NCBI GenBank assembly: GCA_913062595.1
Contig: CAJXWT010000002.1
Location: 1 to 64,000, forward strand
From: an uncultured Fidelibacterota bacterium
GTDB taxonomy: Bacteria > Fidelibacterota > Marinisomatia > Marinisomatales > TCS55
Direction of reading: 5' to 3'
DNA length: 64,000 nucleotides
Shown: positions 9,462 through 19,413 of the stretch, one piece after another
Layout of the letters: each line of letters opens with the position of its first letter
Position numbering within the stretch: position 1 is the stretch's first letter
The notes under the pieces: generated by a model
What the model was told of the DNA's origin: nothing
Seen by the model: the letters and a program-made list of their open reading frames with translations, nothing else
Databases searched by the model: none
Position numbers and translations under genes: made by a program

Positions 9462-11003
9462 TATGCTAACCATAGCTTACGATCCAGGCTACGGTAGTGA
9501 ATTGCTTCGCTAATATGGGTTGTACGAATTGACTCTTCACCTTCAAGATCAGCAATTGTTCTTGAAACTTTCAATATTCGATCATACGCACGGGCAGAAA
9601 GACCCAAATTTTCCATAGCATTTTTTAATAATTCTGATTGTTTTGATCCCAGTGTACAATAATTCTTCAACTCGTTTGATTCCATTTGGGCATTACAAAA
9701 AACCGTCGGCATTTCCTCAAAACGATCCAATTGTCTTTGTCTTGCTAACTGTACCCTAGATTTTATTACATCAGATTTCTCACCGTTTGTTTTACTAGAT
9801 AGTTCTGTAAATGGTACAGCGGGTACTTCAATATGTATATCAATTCGATCCATCAAGGGGCCAGATATTCTATTCATATATTTCTGAATTATTTGTGGTG
9901 TGCAAGTGCATTCATTATGGCTATCTGTAGCGTAACCACATGGACAAAGATTCATTGCTGCTAGCAACAAAAACCTTGCGGGATAACTCAGGCTAATTGA
10001 AGCCCTAGAAATAGTAACATCACCATTCTCAAGCGGCTGTCGCATCACTTCAAGGACATTCTTTTTAAACTCCGGCAATTCATCAAGAAACAATACACCA
10101 TTGTGAGATAAGCTTACTTCCCCAGGTTTTGGGACAGTCCCACCGCCAATTAAACCAGCATCACTTATTGTATGATGTGGTGACCTGAAAGGTCTAGTCG
10201 CAACCAAACCCTGTGTCGCAGGTAGAAGTCCTGCAACGGAATGTATTTTCGTAGTCTCAAGTGCTTCGTCTAGAATTAAATCGGGTAAAATAGTAGGTAA
10301 TCGTTTGGCCAAAATAGTTTTACCACTCCCAGGTGGCCCTACCATGATAACATTATGTCCACCTCCAGCTGCAACTTCTAATGCGCGTTTTACCTGACCC
10401 TGGCCTTTTACATCCGAAAAATCTATGGAATAACGCATGATCCTTTGAAAATTTTTTCTTTTATCAGCCCGCACTGCTTTAATTGATTTATCTTCGTTTA
10501 ATATGCCAACAACATCCGCAAAGTGAGTTTGCACCCGCTGTTTTTATTCCATCTACAACACTTGCATCCTTTACATTCTGTGTTGGCAAAATAATACCTT
10601 TAACTTTTGAATCTCATGCACAAATAGCAATGGGTAGAGCGCCCTTTATCGGTCGCAAAGTCCCATCTAGCGCCAATTCACCTAATAAAAGAATGTTTTC
10701 AAGATAATCTGGTTTCACTTCACCAGTTGCTGCCAGTATTCCTATAGCTATAGGTAGATCAAAGGCACTCCCCTCTTTCCGTATATCAGCCGGGGCTAAA
10801 TTGATTGTTACATGTTTCAACGGAAATTTATAACCACTGTTTTTGATAGCTGCTGTAACCCGTTTTTTACTCCCTTTTACAGCACATTCTGGCAGCCCAA
10901 CAGTTAGAAATCTGGGTAGTTGGGAGCCAGTGAGGTGGGCTTCTACTTCAACAATATATGTATCAATACCAAGTACAGCGCTACTAAGAGCTTTTGCAAA
11001 CAT
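9461..11003 (-). pseudogene. comM: comM/yifB-type Mg-chelatase-like AAA+ ATPase, broken by a stop codon and a frameshift
   Basis: Read whole, this is a YifB/ComM protein, the helicase that aids branch migration in natural transformation. The N-terminal Lon-like domain (from MFAKALSSAVLGID) ends at an in-frame TGA at 10616-10614. The same frame continues with DSKVKGIILPTQNVKDASVV, then one extra T in the minus-strand TTT at 10522-10520 shifts it. The next frame carries on as ADVVGILNEDKS and the AAA+ part: GPPGSGKT, GVLFLDELPEF and a Cys-rich loop CPCGYATDSHNECTC. Total length is 1543 nt, that is 514 codons plus one base, matching an intact gene of about 513 aa. The TGA probably replaces CGA. 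Real decay or sequence error cannot be told apart here. Confidence 0.9.
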
Positions 11004-11195
11004 TCACGAACAGGTAATAAATCCCTTGGCAATCAATACAGGGATTACAATATATAGTAGTGAATCGCGAATCAGATAAAATAGAATAAACGCTACAAGG
11101 ACTATGAAGCCTTTCTTCTTTAGTAGCTTTAAATAGCCACCCTCTTTACGAATTTCACCCCAATCAAGAATGAACTTCGGTTTTAATATTTTCAT
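11004..11195 (-). CDS. Small membrane protein, 63 aa
   Basis: The protein is [20 protein letters not shown] followed by a basic stretch (KLLKKKG) and one or two membrane helices (about residues 29-42 and 44-57). No family is recognised. It overlaps the secreted protein gene upstream by four bases (ATGA) and its stop directly abuts the comM start, so it lies in the same transcript as the broken comM. Tight packing on both sides supports it as a real gene. Confidence 0.55.
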   Translation of the reverse strand: MKILKPKFILDWGEIRKEGGYLKLLKKKGFIVLVAFILFYLIRDSLLYIVIPVLIAKGFITCS

Positions 11196-11668
11196 TCACC
11201 CTCAAACTTAATTTTACCAAATTTCAAATTCTCGTATTTTTCCCAGATAGTTTCACCAGAAGCTTGCTGAAAGCGGAAGGCAAATACTAGCGCATCCATA
11301 AATGAATTATTCTGAAATTCTTTGTGACTGTAATACTCATCAACCCAACCGATAAATTCCAATATATCAGTTTTATCGAGTTGATCAAAAATACCAAAAA
11401 CGGTTTCTGCTTTGTTATCATAGTACCATTGGGTTATTTCACTATATCCAACCTGTTTTTTTAGTGCATCATATGTTTCATAAACTTGTGTTAAATATGA
11501 GAATAAATATATTTCCTTTTCCTTTTGGTCAAGTGTCGTCCAATATACGGCAATCAGATTGCGCTCTGTTTCCTCAGTTTCTTGTGCGAGTGCTAATGTA
11601 GCTGGATATAATAATAATGAAATAAAACAAGTACAGGTAATAATAGAGATTTTGATTTTATTATTCAT
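11192..11668 (-). CDS. Secreted protein of unknown function, 158 aa
   Basis: An N-terminal signal peptide ([20 protein letters not shown], cut near ALAQ at residues 27-29) precedes a mature, acidic and aromatic, mostly helical domain ([39 protein letters not shown]). I do not recognise the family. It is the first gene of the three-gene group with the 63-aa membrane protein and comM. The 86 bases in front, up to ispG, hold no clear terminator. Confidence 0.6.
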   Translation of the reverse strand: MNNKIKISIITCTCFISLLLYPATLALAQETEETERNLIAVYWTTLDQKEKEIYLFSYLTQVYETYDALKKQVGYSEITQWYYDNKAETVFGIFDQLDKTDILEFIGWVDEYYSHKEFQNNSFMDALVFAFRFQQASGETIWEKYENLKFGKIKFEGE

Positions 11669-11754
11669 GAAACTTTGTCTGGATTTAAACCATTGAACAT
11701 ACGATAAAAGCTACCAATTCCGAAAACTCGTTTTACTGAGAATTTTGTTATTTT

Positions 11755-13680
11755 TCATTCCTCTAATTCAACCCAATCACCACTTTCTTTTATTAAGTTG
11801 ATTAGTGCATCTACAGCTTTTTCAATAGGAATATTTCTTTCGATAACTTCGTAACCCTTGTATAAAGATATTTGACCTACACCTGTTCCAACATAACCAT
11901 AATCAGCATCTGCCATTTCTCCCGGACCATTTACGATACAGCCCATAACACCTATTTTTACACCTTTAAGGTGGTTAGTCCTTGATCTAATTTTTCCGGT
12001 TATTTCCTGCAAATTAAATAATGTCCGGCCACAAGAAGGACATGAAATATATTCTGTTTTTGAAATACGCGTCCGGGTAGCTTGTAATATTCCAAAACAA
12101 GTCTGTGTAATCAAATCGACAGGTATATCTGCTGTTAACCAAATACCATCACCAAACCCATCTATTAACAATGATCCTAAATCCGTTGCAGTAAATATTT
12201 GAAATTCATCTTTTACGCTGGCATTATAATCTCTACGAATGACAATGGGTACATCCCAATTAGCATTAATTATTTCAAAGAAAGCTCGACGCTGTTCAGC
12301 AATCCCATGCTCATTAGCGGTGTCAATTACCAACACAATTGACTGTTTATTCTTTAACGTATATAGTTCTGGCCTGAAGCAATCTGACAGTGATATACTA
12401 ACAAAATTAATTGTACCCCCTGTACCTTTATATTTTAAGTAATGATCCAATGAAAATAATGGCAGAGTCTGGTCCTTTTTTTGCCAAGAATTTTCGTTCT
12501 GGATTACACTAATCATTCCCGGCAATTCAAAACTCAGGTGTCCTTTTCCAACATAAACGAAATCCGCTGCTTGTTCACTTATTGACCATTTATCAAGGCT
12601 TTCAGAATAAATGTATCCTGCCTTAATTAAATCTTCTGGTATTAATTTATCGACAGCAGATAAATCGATTATTACCCGCGGTACATTATTGCCACCTATG
12701 TTCCCTGTCGAGATTGTGGATCTTCTGGTATAATCATAGGGTCGAAAAGGAGGATTTTTGATAGACCTTATTTCAGAATGACTGTTGCGTGTGCTGTATC
12801 TTTGCACTAGTTGTTGAGCTACTGGGATTTCCAACTCAGGATCCTCGGTCAAGGATACACGGATTGTATCGCCAATACCATCTTCCAATAAACTTCCAAT
12901 ACCCACAGCAGATTTAATACGGCCGTCTTCTCCTTCACCCGCTTCTGTAACGCCAAGGTGTAACGGATAATTCATCCCCTCTCGTTTCATCATGGCAACT
13001 GTCAAGCGATATGCTTGTACCATGACCTGGGTATTACTGGCTTTCATCGATAATATCAGATCATGATAATCGAATTCTTCACAAATACGGATAAATTCCA
13101 TAGCAGATTCAACCATGCCTAGTGGTGTATCGCCATACCGACTTAAAATTCTATCCGATAATGATCCATGGTTTGTACCAATACGCAATGCGGTACCATT
13201 TTCTTTGCACACCTTAACCAGAGGTATAAATCTTTCTCTTATTCTATCAAGTTCCTGTTCGTATGATGCATCTGTGTATTCGATAAAATCAAACTTTTTT
13301 CGATCAGCGTAATTCCCAGGATTAATGCGTACCTTTTCAACTATAGTGGCAGCAATAAGTGCTGCGTTAGGCGTAAAATGTATATCGGCAACTATTGGTG
13401 TTTTATAACCACAATTTCGAATTTCTTCTTTTATTGTATTTAAGTTTTCAGCTTCCCGCTTGCTGGGAGCGGTGATCCGGACTAATTCTGATCCTGCTTC
13501 AATCATCCGTAAAGACTGATCTACCGTTGCTCGCGTATCCATTGTATCTGTAGTTGTCATTGATTGGATTCGTATTGGATTATTTCCTCCAATACCTAGA
13601 GAGCCAACCATTACTTCTCTGGATGGAAAACGTACGTATTTGGTCAGGCTTTCACAAAACGAATCAGGTCGAATTTCCAT
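11755..13680 (-). CDS. ispG: 4-hydroxy-3-methylbut-2-enyl diphosphate synthase (long form)
   Basis: IspG converts methylerythritol cyclodiphosphate to HMBPP in the MEP isoprenoid pathway with a [4Fe-4S] cluster. The 641-aa protein is the three-domain form: a TIM barrel (about 1-290; GGNNPIRIQSMTTTDTMD, then KVRINPGNYAD), an inserted A* domain (about 300-530), and the cluster domain with C547, C550 (CPSC) and C581 in GCIVNGPGEMADADYGYVG, followed by conserved acidic residues. The long form is known from Bacteroidota/Chlorobiota, Chlamydiae and plants, which helps place the organism. Its ATG overlaps the preceding TPR gene stop by one base. Confidence 0.95.
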   Translation of the reverse strand: MEIRPDSFCESLTKYVRFPSREVMVGSLGIGGNNPIRIQSMTTTDTMDTRATVDQSLRMIEAGSELVRITAPSKREAENLNTIKEEIRNCGYKTPIVADIHFTPNAALIAATIVEKVRINPGNYADRKKFDFIEYTDASYEQELDRIRERFIPLVKVCKENGTALRIGTNHGSLSDRILSRYGDTPLGMVESAMEFIRICEEFDYHDLILSMKASNTQVMVQAYRLTVAMMKREGMNYPLHLGVTEAGEGEDGRIKSAVGIGSLLEDGIGDTIRVSLTEDPELEIPVAQQLVQRYSTRNSHSEIRSIKNPPFRPYDYTRRSTISTGNIGGNNVPRVIIDLSAVDKLIPEDLIKAGYIYSESLDKWSISEQAADFVYVGKGHLSFELPGMISVIQNENSWQKKDQTLPLFSLDHYLKYKGTGGTINFVSISLSDCFRPELYTLKNKQSIVLVIDTANEHGIAEQRRAFFEIINANWDVPIVIRRDYNASVKDEFQIFTATDLGSLLIDGFGDGIWLTADIPVDLITQTCFGILQATRTRISKTEYISCPSCGRTLFNLQEITGKIRSRTNHLKGVKIGVMGCIVNGPGEMADADYGYVGTGVGQISLYKGYEVIERNIPIEKAVDALINLIKESGDWVELEE

Positions 13681-14807
13681 TAATCAATCCCCTGCCTAAC
13701 ATAGGGCGTACCTAGGTATTGTTCTGCATTTTCCATTGCATAAGTAAAATTATCAAGGCGAATACAATCCCGATACAACTTTACAGCTGTTTTTCGATCT
13801 CCTAATATATCGTAGATCTTGCCATTCAATAATAATGCGTTGCCCAGCACAACATCTAATTCAGCGCCATAGTTATTTATAGCAATATCCAAAGCACTCA
13901 TGGCCAATGGATAATCTCCATTCAAATAATAATATAATGCCCACTCGTATTTCCGGTAAGCAAGATACCAATCCTTGTGAATATCTGTCAGACCTGCAAA
14001 CATTGTATCTAGTTGTAGTAATGACTGATAACCATCTGTTAATAGTCCATTGTTAAGCAGGCTTTCTGTATAAAGTACACGGTAATAATAACGTTTGGGA
14101 AAATATGTCACCAAATCGTGACTGAACAGCAGTGCAAATTTTGGCTTGGGATCTATCCATAGATGCATAAATACCAGTGTTCCTTTGGCTTCGATCCAGG
14201 ACCATTCACCATTTTCAGCAGCATTTAAGATCTTTTTTTCGCCAGCAATAGTAGAAGGGTTTAAATCAAACATACCTGCAGCCCATCGAACAAGAAAATT
14301 TGACATTCCCGCATAATATTCAACAATTCCAAGTGGTAACTGTGTATCAGTTATCTCAGGGTGTTTTTGCGCAACATCCAATATCTGTGTGAAACCCCTG
14401 TATCCCCATATCAACGTCTTTAACCACTCTTTTTGCCCCAAATATACCCTTGCTTTCAAACCTATAGATGACCCGAGATACAATTTATAATTTGGATCAT
14501 CTGGAAATCGTTCCACCAAATCGTTATAGACGGGAATAATTATTTCGATATCCTCATTTAGCATGTACCAAGTAACATCCAATGGATCATGCGCTTGACT
14601 ATGGAGCCATCGGGCCGCAACCCAGGTAAGATGTACGGTAGGGTTTTCTGGGAAATCCACACGAGCGTTGTTAAGAATTGTTATCGCTCGACCAGTATCA
14701 TAATTATAAAATGCTCGAACGGCTTTCCAAACAACATCATCTCCGGGATATTTCGCGGTAAGCGACGTAACTATGAGCAGAAATATGCTAAAATAAGGAT
14801 ATTTCAT
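13680..14807 (-). CDS. Exported TPR-like protein, 375 aa
   Basis: A short signal peptide (MKYPYFSIFLLIVTSLTAKYPGDD) leads into a helical repeat protein. Tetratricopeptide-like pairs are seen around residues 30-60 (YNYDTGRAITILNNARVDFP), 290-320 (LNGDYPLAMSALDIAINNYG) and 330-355 (GKIYDILGDRKTAVKLYRDC). TPR proteins act as scaffolds; here the place is the periplasm. The middle part (WGYRGFTQILDVAQKHPE, then LGIVEYYAG) is distinctive but not known to me. It is coupled to ispG downstream by a one-base overlap. Confidence 0.7.
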   Translation of the reverse strand: MKYPYFSIFLLIVTSLTAKYPGDDVVWKAVRAFYNYDTGRAITILNNARVDFPENPTVHLTWVAARWLHSQAHDPLDVTWYMLNEDIEIIIPVYNDLVERFPDDPNYKLYLGSSIGLKARVYLGQKEWLKTLIWGYRGFTQILDVAQKHPEITDTQLPLGIVEYYAGMSNFLVRWAAGMFDLNPSTIAGEKKILNAAENGEWSWIEAKGTLVFMHLWIDPKPKFALLFSHDLVTYFPKRYYYRVLYTESLLNNGLLTDGYQSLLQLDTMFAGLTDIHKDWYLAYRKYEWALYYYLNGDYPLAMSALDIAINNYGAELDVVLGNALLLNGKIYDILGDRKTAVKLYRDCIRLDNFTYAMENAEQYLGTPYVRQGID

Positions 14808-14862
14808 ATCAGGAAAATAAGAACGTAAGATCTAAGGGTAACAGTCGAGATTGAGGCGGTTT

Positions 14863-16668
14863 CTAAGAACCCAGGCGTTTAGACAATATTAACCAGCCTT
14901 TTGCATCATTAGCATCTGGGTTTATTTGTAAACTTCGATTCCACGCAGCCTTCGCTAGCTGATGCTCATTCATCTTCCAATAGGTAACCCCCATACCAGT
15001 ATAGGCGCTGGAATCATTGGGTCGTAGTTCCAGAACTTCTTGATATGCGACCAAGGATTGCTTATGCATACCTTTTTCTTGATAGTATTTACCCAATGTC
15101 CTGAATGCACCAGGTAACCAGGCATAAGAATTCGAATTTACACTTAATGCTTTCTCAAAAGATGTCCTGCCCAGGCTTGGTTCACCCAATCGATTATATT
15201 CAACAGCTAAGATATAATATGCTTGGGGTAACAGATTTCTTACAATTGGGTGCTGGCTTTGATAATGCAGGAGATCTTCCCATACAGATGCAGCCAATCC
15301 CCATTCCTGGGCATTATAATAACTCAGACCCTGCATGTAACGTGCATCCAAGTCCTGAGGATTTAAATAAACAACATCTCCAAAGCCCAGTGCTGCATAA
15401 ACGTATTTACCCATATTATAGTATAGGTTGCCTAATCCTAAATGCGATTCCTTATGTTTTGGATCCATCCTAATGGATTGCTGGAAAGCTGCTTTGGCAA
15501 GGTCAATTTCACCCAAATCATTATAAGCGACAGCCTGCAAAAAGATAAATCCATTTTGATCAGGATATTTCTCAGCAGCTTTTTCTGCCATTGCAATGGC
15601 ATCATTAAATAGTCCGTCATTTATTTTTTCATGTATTAGGGTAAATTGCTGCGCTGGTCCTTCTGGTGCCTTAGCAGCAGTTCGAACCAATACCTGCCGA
15701 CTCATTTCCACTGCTGGTGAATCTTTTTGATGTACAGCCATTGCGTCTAAAGTGGCCTTGTGATTGACATCCAGATCTAATGCCTCCTCATAGGATTGTT
15801 GTGCTTTTTGAAAATCGCCCAATTTTTCATACAGTGACCCCAGAAAATAATGGGCATCTGGATTATGATAGTGGCGAGCAACTTGCCGCAGATATACGTC
15901 CTTTGCTTTACTCCAATTACCATTTACCTCATAATGTAGACCCAACTGCCTTTGCATCCTAAGATCGTCAGGTGCGCTATCAGCAGCTTGTTCAAAATCA
16001 GCTGTCGTATAGACTGGCCGTGATTCTAATTTAGATAAATGCTTTTCCTGACGCGGTATTAAATATTTCATGGCTCGCCCCATCCTGCGACGACTATCAG
16101 AAAGATCATTATTTAAATCATATAACTCACCAGCTAACTTCATTGCGCTGAGTGTTGGTTTTTTAGCTTTAACTACTGCTTTTTTCTTAGATGAGCCTTT
16201 TTTTAATACTCCAGTTATTCTGGATATATATGAATTGGTAGTTTTTGATGGAGCGATCTTATGCGCCTTTTTAAAGTCATCTAGCGCACCACGGTAATTT
16301 TTCGATTTGTACCGTTTTTTACCCCGGTCTACATATTTTTTAACCTGGGCCTTTTTACTAGCTGAACTCTTTTTACCTTTCCCTTTTTTTGAGGTTTTCT
16401 TTTTACCTTTTGCTCCTTTTGAGCTTTTCTTTTTACTGCTGCTTTTCCTTTTCCCTGACGATTTCTTCTTAGCAGATTTCTTACTTGTAGATCGTTGGGC
16501 GTACAATTCAGATGTATGTACAGGTAAAATACTAGTAAATAGTAATAATATTACCAGCCGGACTATCCATTTGGTATGTGAATGGCGCATGTGAACTTGT
16601 AGTAATTTACGAAAAGGCATTATTACTATGTCAGTGAAATAATTTTTCGTTCTTCCCGGGCTCTTCAC
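14863..16668 (-). CDS. Exported TPR protein with a Lys/Ser-rich basic N-terminal region
   Basis: 601 aa. After a hydrophobic export segment (IVRLVILLLFTSILPVHT, about residues 35-52) comes a stretch of roughly 60 residues made almost only of Lys, Ser and Gly (about 58-115; for example KKKSSGKRKSSSKKKSSKG). Then a first TPR (GKKRYKSKNYRGALDDFKKA), a linker and about ten more TPR units to the C-terminus. The basic segment could bind nucleic acid or an anionic polymer. Start GTG at 16668 overlaps the rimO stop (GTGA) but gives a long n-region; ATG at 16620 or 16590 are alternatives. Confidence 0.75.
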   Translation of the reverse strand: MKSPGRTKNYFTDIVIMPFRKLLQVHMRHSHTKWIVRLVILLLFTSILPVHTSELYAQRSTSKKSAKKKSSGKRKSSSKKKSSKGAKGKKKTSKKGKGKKSSASKKAQVKKYVDRGKKRYKSKNYRGALDDFKKAHKIAPSKTTNSYISRITGVLKKGSSKKKAVVKAKKPTLSAMKLAGELYDLNNDLSDSRRRMGRAMKYLIPRQEKHLSKLESRPVYTTADFEQAADSAPDDLRMQRQLGLHYEVNGNWSKAKDVYLRQVARHYHNPDAHYFLGSLYEKLGDFQKAQQSYEEALDLDVNHKATLDAMAVHQKDSPAVEMSRQVLVRTAAKAPEGPAQQFTLIHEKINDGLFNDAIAMAEKAAEKYPDQNGFIFLQAVAYNDLGEIDLAKAAFQQSIRMDPKHKESHLGLGNLYYNMGKYVYAALGFGDVVYLNPQDLDARYMQGLSYYNAQEWGLAASVWEDLLHYQSQHPIVRNLLPQAYYILAVEYNRLGEPSLGRTSFEKALSVNSNSYAWLPGAFRTLGKYYQEKGMHKQSLVAYQEVLELRPNDSSAYTGMGVTYWKMNEHQLAKAAWNRSLQINPDANDAKGWLILSKRLGS

Positions 16669-17957
16669 ACACTTCCAATCAATTCATATTCGTTGAAATC
16701 GTCAATTTTAACATTATAAAAGACACCTTTATTTACCTTCCCATTCACCCGGACAATATTATCTATTTCAGGCGAATCAAACTCAGTTCTTCCCACTGCA
16801 ACATTTTCACCAACCTCGTCAATTATTACTTTTTGTATTTGACCAACCATAGCACTGTTTTTCTCATAATTAATATTATTTTGAATGTCCATTATTACAG
16901 CTTTTCGTTCATCTTTTAATTCTCTTGAAATATTATCTTCCAAATCTGCAGCAATAGTACCTTCTTCTTCCGAATAAGTAAACACACCTAAGTGATCAAA
17001 CTTTATTTCCGCTACAAAATCAGTTAAATCCTTAAAATCCTCTTCGCTTTCACCTGGGTAACCAACAATCAGAGTTGTCCGAATCCTTATCTCAGGAATT
17101 GCAACCTTCAATTTCTGAATTCTTTCGCGAATACCATCCTGATTGAGACCTCTTCGCATCGATTTTAATAATGTATCCGAAGCATGCTGTATCGGCATAT
17201 CAATGTACCGACAAACTCGATTCGATACTGCCAGCGCATCGATTATTCGCTGACTGAGGTGCGCCGGATGTGCATAATGAATCCTAATCCAATCAGGAGC
17301 ATTGTCCATTTGATCCATCGCATAGATCAAATCGCTTAAGTATACCTTTTTTGATAGATCCCAACCATAAGTAGTCGTATCCTGCGCAATTATCATTATT
17401 TCTTTTACTCCATTGTCAACCAAGCGACTAGTTTCATCCAGAATCTCTGGTAACATACGACTCTTCTGCAACCCGCGCATTATAGGTATGCTGCAAAAAG
17501 AACAACCATTATCACAGCCCTCCGCAATTTTTAAATAACTATAGTGTGATGGGGTCAGAAGTGAGCGATAAAAAAGAGGGTCATCTCTACTATATTCCTT
17601 CCCAGTCAGAAATGATGCAATTTGCTTATGGTCATTAGTACCGAAGAATCGATCTACTTCAGGGATCTCTTCCTTTAACTCTACAGGATATCTTTCTGAG
17701 AGGCAACCCATTACCACCAGTTGTTTGACAATGCCAGATTTTTTTAGTTCAGCTGCCTGAAGTATTGTATCCACTGATTCTTCACGTGCGATATCAAGAA
17801 AACCGCAAGTGTTGACAATAATTGTATCCGCTTCATCGGGTTCATCAATTACATCATATTGACTATGTTTAAGGCCACCCAGCAGAATTTCAGAATCGAC
17901 CAAGTTTTTTGCGCATCCTAGACTAATAAGATGCAATTTCTGTTTTTCTTCAATCAT
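16665..17957 (-). CDS. rimO: Ribosomal protein S12 methylthiotransferase RimO
   Basis: RimO adds a methylthio group to an Asp of ribosomal protein S12 using two [4Fe-4S] clusters and SAM. In this 430-aa protein the N-terminal UPF0004 domain has C15, C51 and C85, the radical SAM motif is C148, C152, C155 (CDNGCSFC), and a C-terminal TRAM domain (about 365-430) binds the substrate. The LISLGCAKNLVDSE opening and the sequence around PIMRGLQKSRM separate RimO from the related MiaB. It overlaps ftsY by eight bases. Confidence 0.95.
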   Translation of the reverse strand: MIEEKQKLHLISLGCAKNLVDSEILLGGLKHSQYDVIDEPDEADTIIVNTCGFLDIAREESVDTILQAAELKKSGIVKQLVVMGCLSERYPVELKEEIPEVDRFFGTNDHKQIASFLTGKEYSRDDPLFYRSLLTPSHYSYLKIAEGCDNGCSFCSIPIMRGLQKSRMLPEILDETSRLVDNGVKEIMIIAQDTTTYGWDLSKKVYLSDLIYAMDQMDNAPDWIRIHYAHPAHLSQRIIDALAVSNRVCRYIDMPIQHASDTLLKSMRRGLNQDGIRERIQKLKVAIPEIRIRTTLIVGYPGESEEDFKDLTDFVAEIKFDHLGVFTYSEEEGTIAADLEDNISRELKDERKAVIMDIQNNINYEKNSAMVGQIQKVIIDEVGENVAVGRTEFDSPEIDNIVRVNGKVNKGVFYNVKIDDFNEYELIGSV

Positions 17958-18831
17958 CGCTCATACCAATAACGGAATTTACATAATGTTCTTGATCAAA
18001 TATTTCAAAGTCTCCAATGTCCTCACCGATCCCCAAAAATTCTACGGGGATATTTAAATCTCTGTTCAATGAGAAGACAATACCGCCTTTAGCTGTTCCA
18101 TCCATTTTTGTTAAGATTGCAGCATCAATATCGATATAATTTGAAAATTCCTTGGCTTGAAAAAGTGAATTCTGCCCTAGGTTAGCATCAATAGTAATCA
18201 TTGTTTTCACAGAATAGTCTTTAAACTTTTCCAAAATGGTACGTTTCATTTTGACTAATTCTGTCATTAGGTTTTTATGTGTATGTAGCCTTCCTGCCGT
18301 ATCAACAACCACAATATTAGAATCATCATTTTGAGCAGCTTTTATTCCATCGTAAATAACGGCTGACGGATCCTTAGCAGATTGGCTGCTTACCAAACGA
18401 ACACCAATTCTATTTGACCAAATCTTTAATTGCTCTAAAGCCGCTGCCCTATATGTATCTGCTCCAACTAATATAACACTTCTTCCCATTGACTTGTAAT
18501 AATGTGCTAATTTTGCTGCTGTTGTTGTCTTGCCTGTACCATTAACACCCACTATCAGAACCACATAGGGATTATCTGGTAATTCATGAATTTCTTCCGG
18601 TAAAATTGAGAACATATGATTTCTTACTGCTTTAATAAAATTTTTTGTTGCGTTTTTTTCCACGACTTTAATAATACCAGAAGTTGTATAAATTCCAAGA
18701 TCTGCTGTAATTAATGTTTCTTCCAGCATTTCTAGCGTTTCTGGCGTGACCCGTTGTTTTAATAAAGTATTAAACGCACCAGCTATACCATTACGCGTTT
18801 TTGATAACGCTTGGAATAACTTAGTTACCAT
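17950..18831 (-). CDS. ftsY: Signal recognition particle receptor FtsY
   Basis: FtsY is the membrane-docking GTPase that receives SRP-bound ribosomes. The 293-aa protein is the short form, without the acidic A domain: a helical N domain (about 1-85) then the G domain with G1 GVNGTGKTTTAAKL, the DTYRAAALEQL box, G3 DTAGR and G4 TKMDGTAKGG. It begins one base after pgsA's stop and overlaps rimO at its end. All GTPase motifs are intact. Confidence 0.96.
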   Translation of the reverse strand: MVTKLFQALSKTRNGIAGAFNTLLKQRVTPETLEMLEETLITADLGIYTTSGIIKVVEKNATKNFIKAVRNHMFSILPEEIHELPDNPYVVLIVGVNGTGKTTTAAKLAHYYKSMGRSVILVGADTYRAAALEQLKIWSNRIGVRLVSSQSAKDPSAVIYDGIKAAQNDDSNIVVVDTAGRLHTHKNLMTELVKMKRTILEKFKDYSVKTMITIDANLGQNSLFQAKEFSNYIDIDAAILTKMDGTAKGGIVFSLNRDLNIPVEFLGIGEDIGDFEIFDQEHYVNSVIGMSDD

Positions 18832-19413
18832 TTACGACTGTTGAAGTGATTTGAATTCTTTGATAAATTTTTTATAGTACCTTATCCAACTAATAATCAG
18901 CAAATATGACGCTATCGCTAGAGTCAATAATGGAAGATAAGGAACACCCTGGATATGAAAAATATGTAAGAACACACCGAGAGTTGTAATTCCAGCACCC
19001 CATTTGCCCCACCAATTTGAATGTAGTACAAAATGCGTGTGGTTCAATAAGTAAATCGCAGGCAGCGCTATAGACACGTACCTAACTAAGTAAAAAGTAA
19101 AGAACCAGATTGGGAATCGTCCTTCATAGACCATGAAGGACGTTATTGCTAGTATGAGAATGAAATCTGCAATGGGGTCAAGCCATTGTCCAAAATGAGT
19201 CACACCATGTGATTTCCTTGCTACCCAGCCATCTAATACATCCGATAAAATGGCTATTACAATTAACCAGAAAGTAAGGTAAAGTTTTTCCGGGTCTCTT
19301 AGTGTGAAAATAATTGGAATCGCCAGCAATGCACGAACGAGACTGATGAAATTTGCCAGTGTTAAGATCCGTGATGGATCTGTTATACGTGATTGTTGAT
19401 TATCGTTGTTCAC
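18832..19413 (-). CDS. pgsA: CDP-diacylglycerol--glycerol-3-phosphate 3-phosphatidyltransferase family protein
   Basis: The 193-aa inner-membrane protein has the CDP-alcohol phosphatidyltransferase signature: DGWVAR, then G eight residues later, then DPIAD with the two metal-binding Asp. PgsA makes phosphatidylglycerophosphate, the precursor of phosphatidylglycerol. About five to six membrane helices are predicted. Its first 14 bases overlap the ABC protein gene. Other CDP-alcohol transferases share the motif, so the exact alcohol is inferred from the length and the usual opening LANFISLVRALLAIPI. Confidence 0.85.
   Translation of the reverse strand: MNNDNQQSRITDPSRILTLANFISLVRALLAIPIIFTLRDPEKLYLTFWLIVIAILSDVLDGWVARKSHGVTHFGQWLDPIADFILILAITSFMVYEGRFPIWFFTFYLVRYVSIALPAIYLLNHTHFVLHSNWWGKWGAGITTLGVFLHIFHIQGVPYLPLLTLAIASYLLIISWIRYYKKFIKEFKSLQQS

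Noticed and set aside
9461-10534. The AAA+ part of comM as a separate gene starting at GTG 10534
   Set aside because: Its first residues (HFADVVGILNED) continue the family alignment from the upstream part, and there is no ribosome site; it is the tail of the broken comM.
10614-10616. TGA in comM as selenocysteine or programmed readthrough
   Set aside because: The position expects Arg, no selenocysteine hairpin is evident, and a second lesion follows within 100 bases; simple gene decay or sequence error is more likely.
16320-16500. Repeat-like low-complexity DNA that might be a repeat array
   Set aside because: It is the Lys/Ser codons of the TPR protein and lacks regular spacer and repeat lengths.
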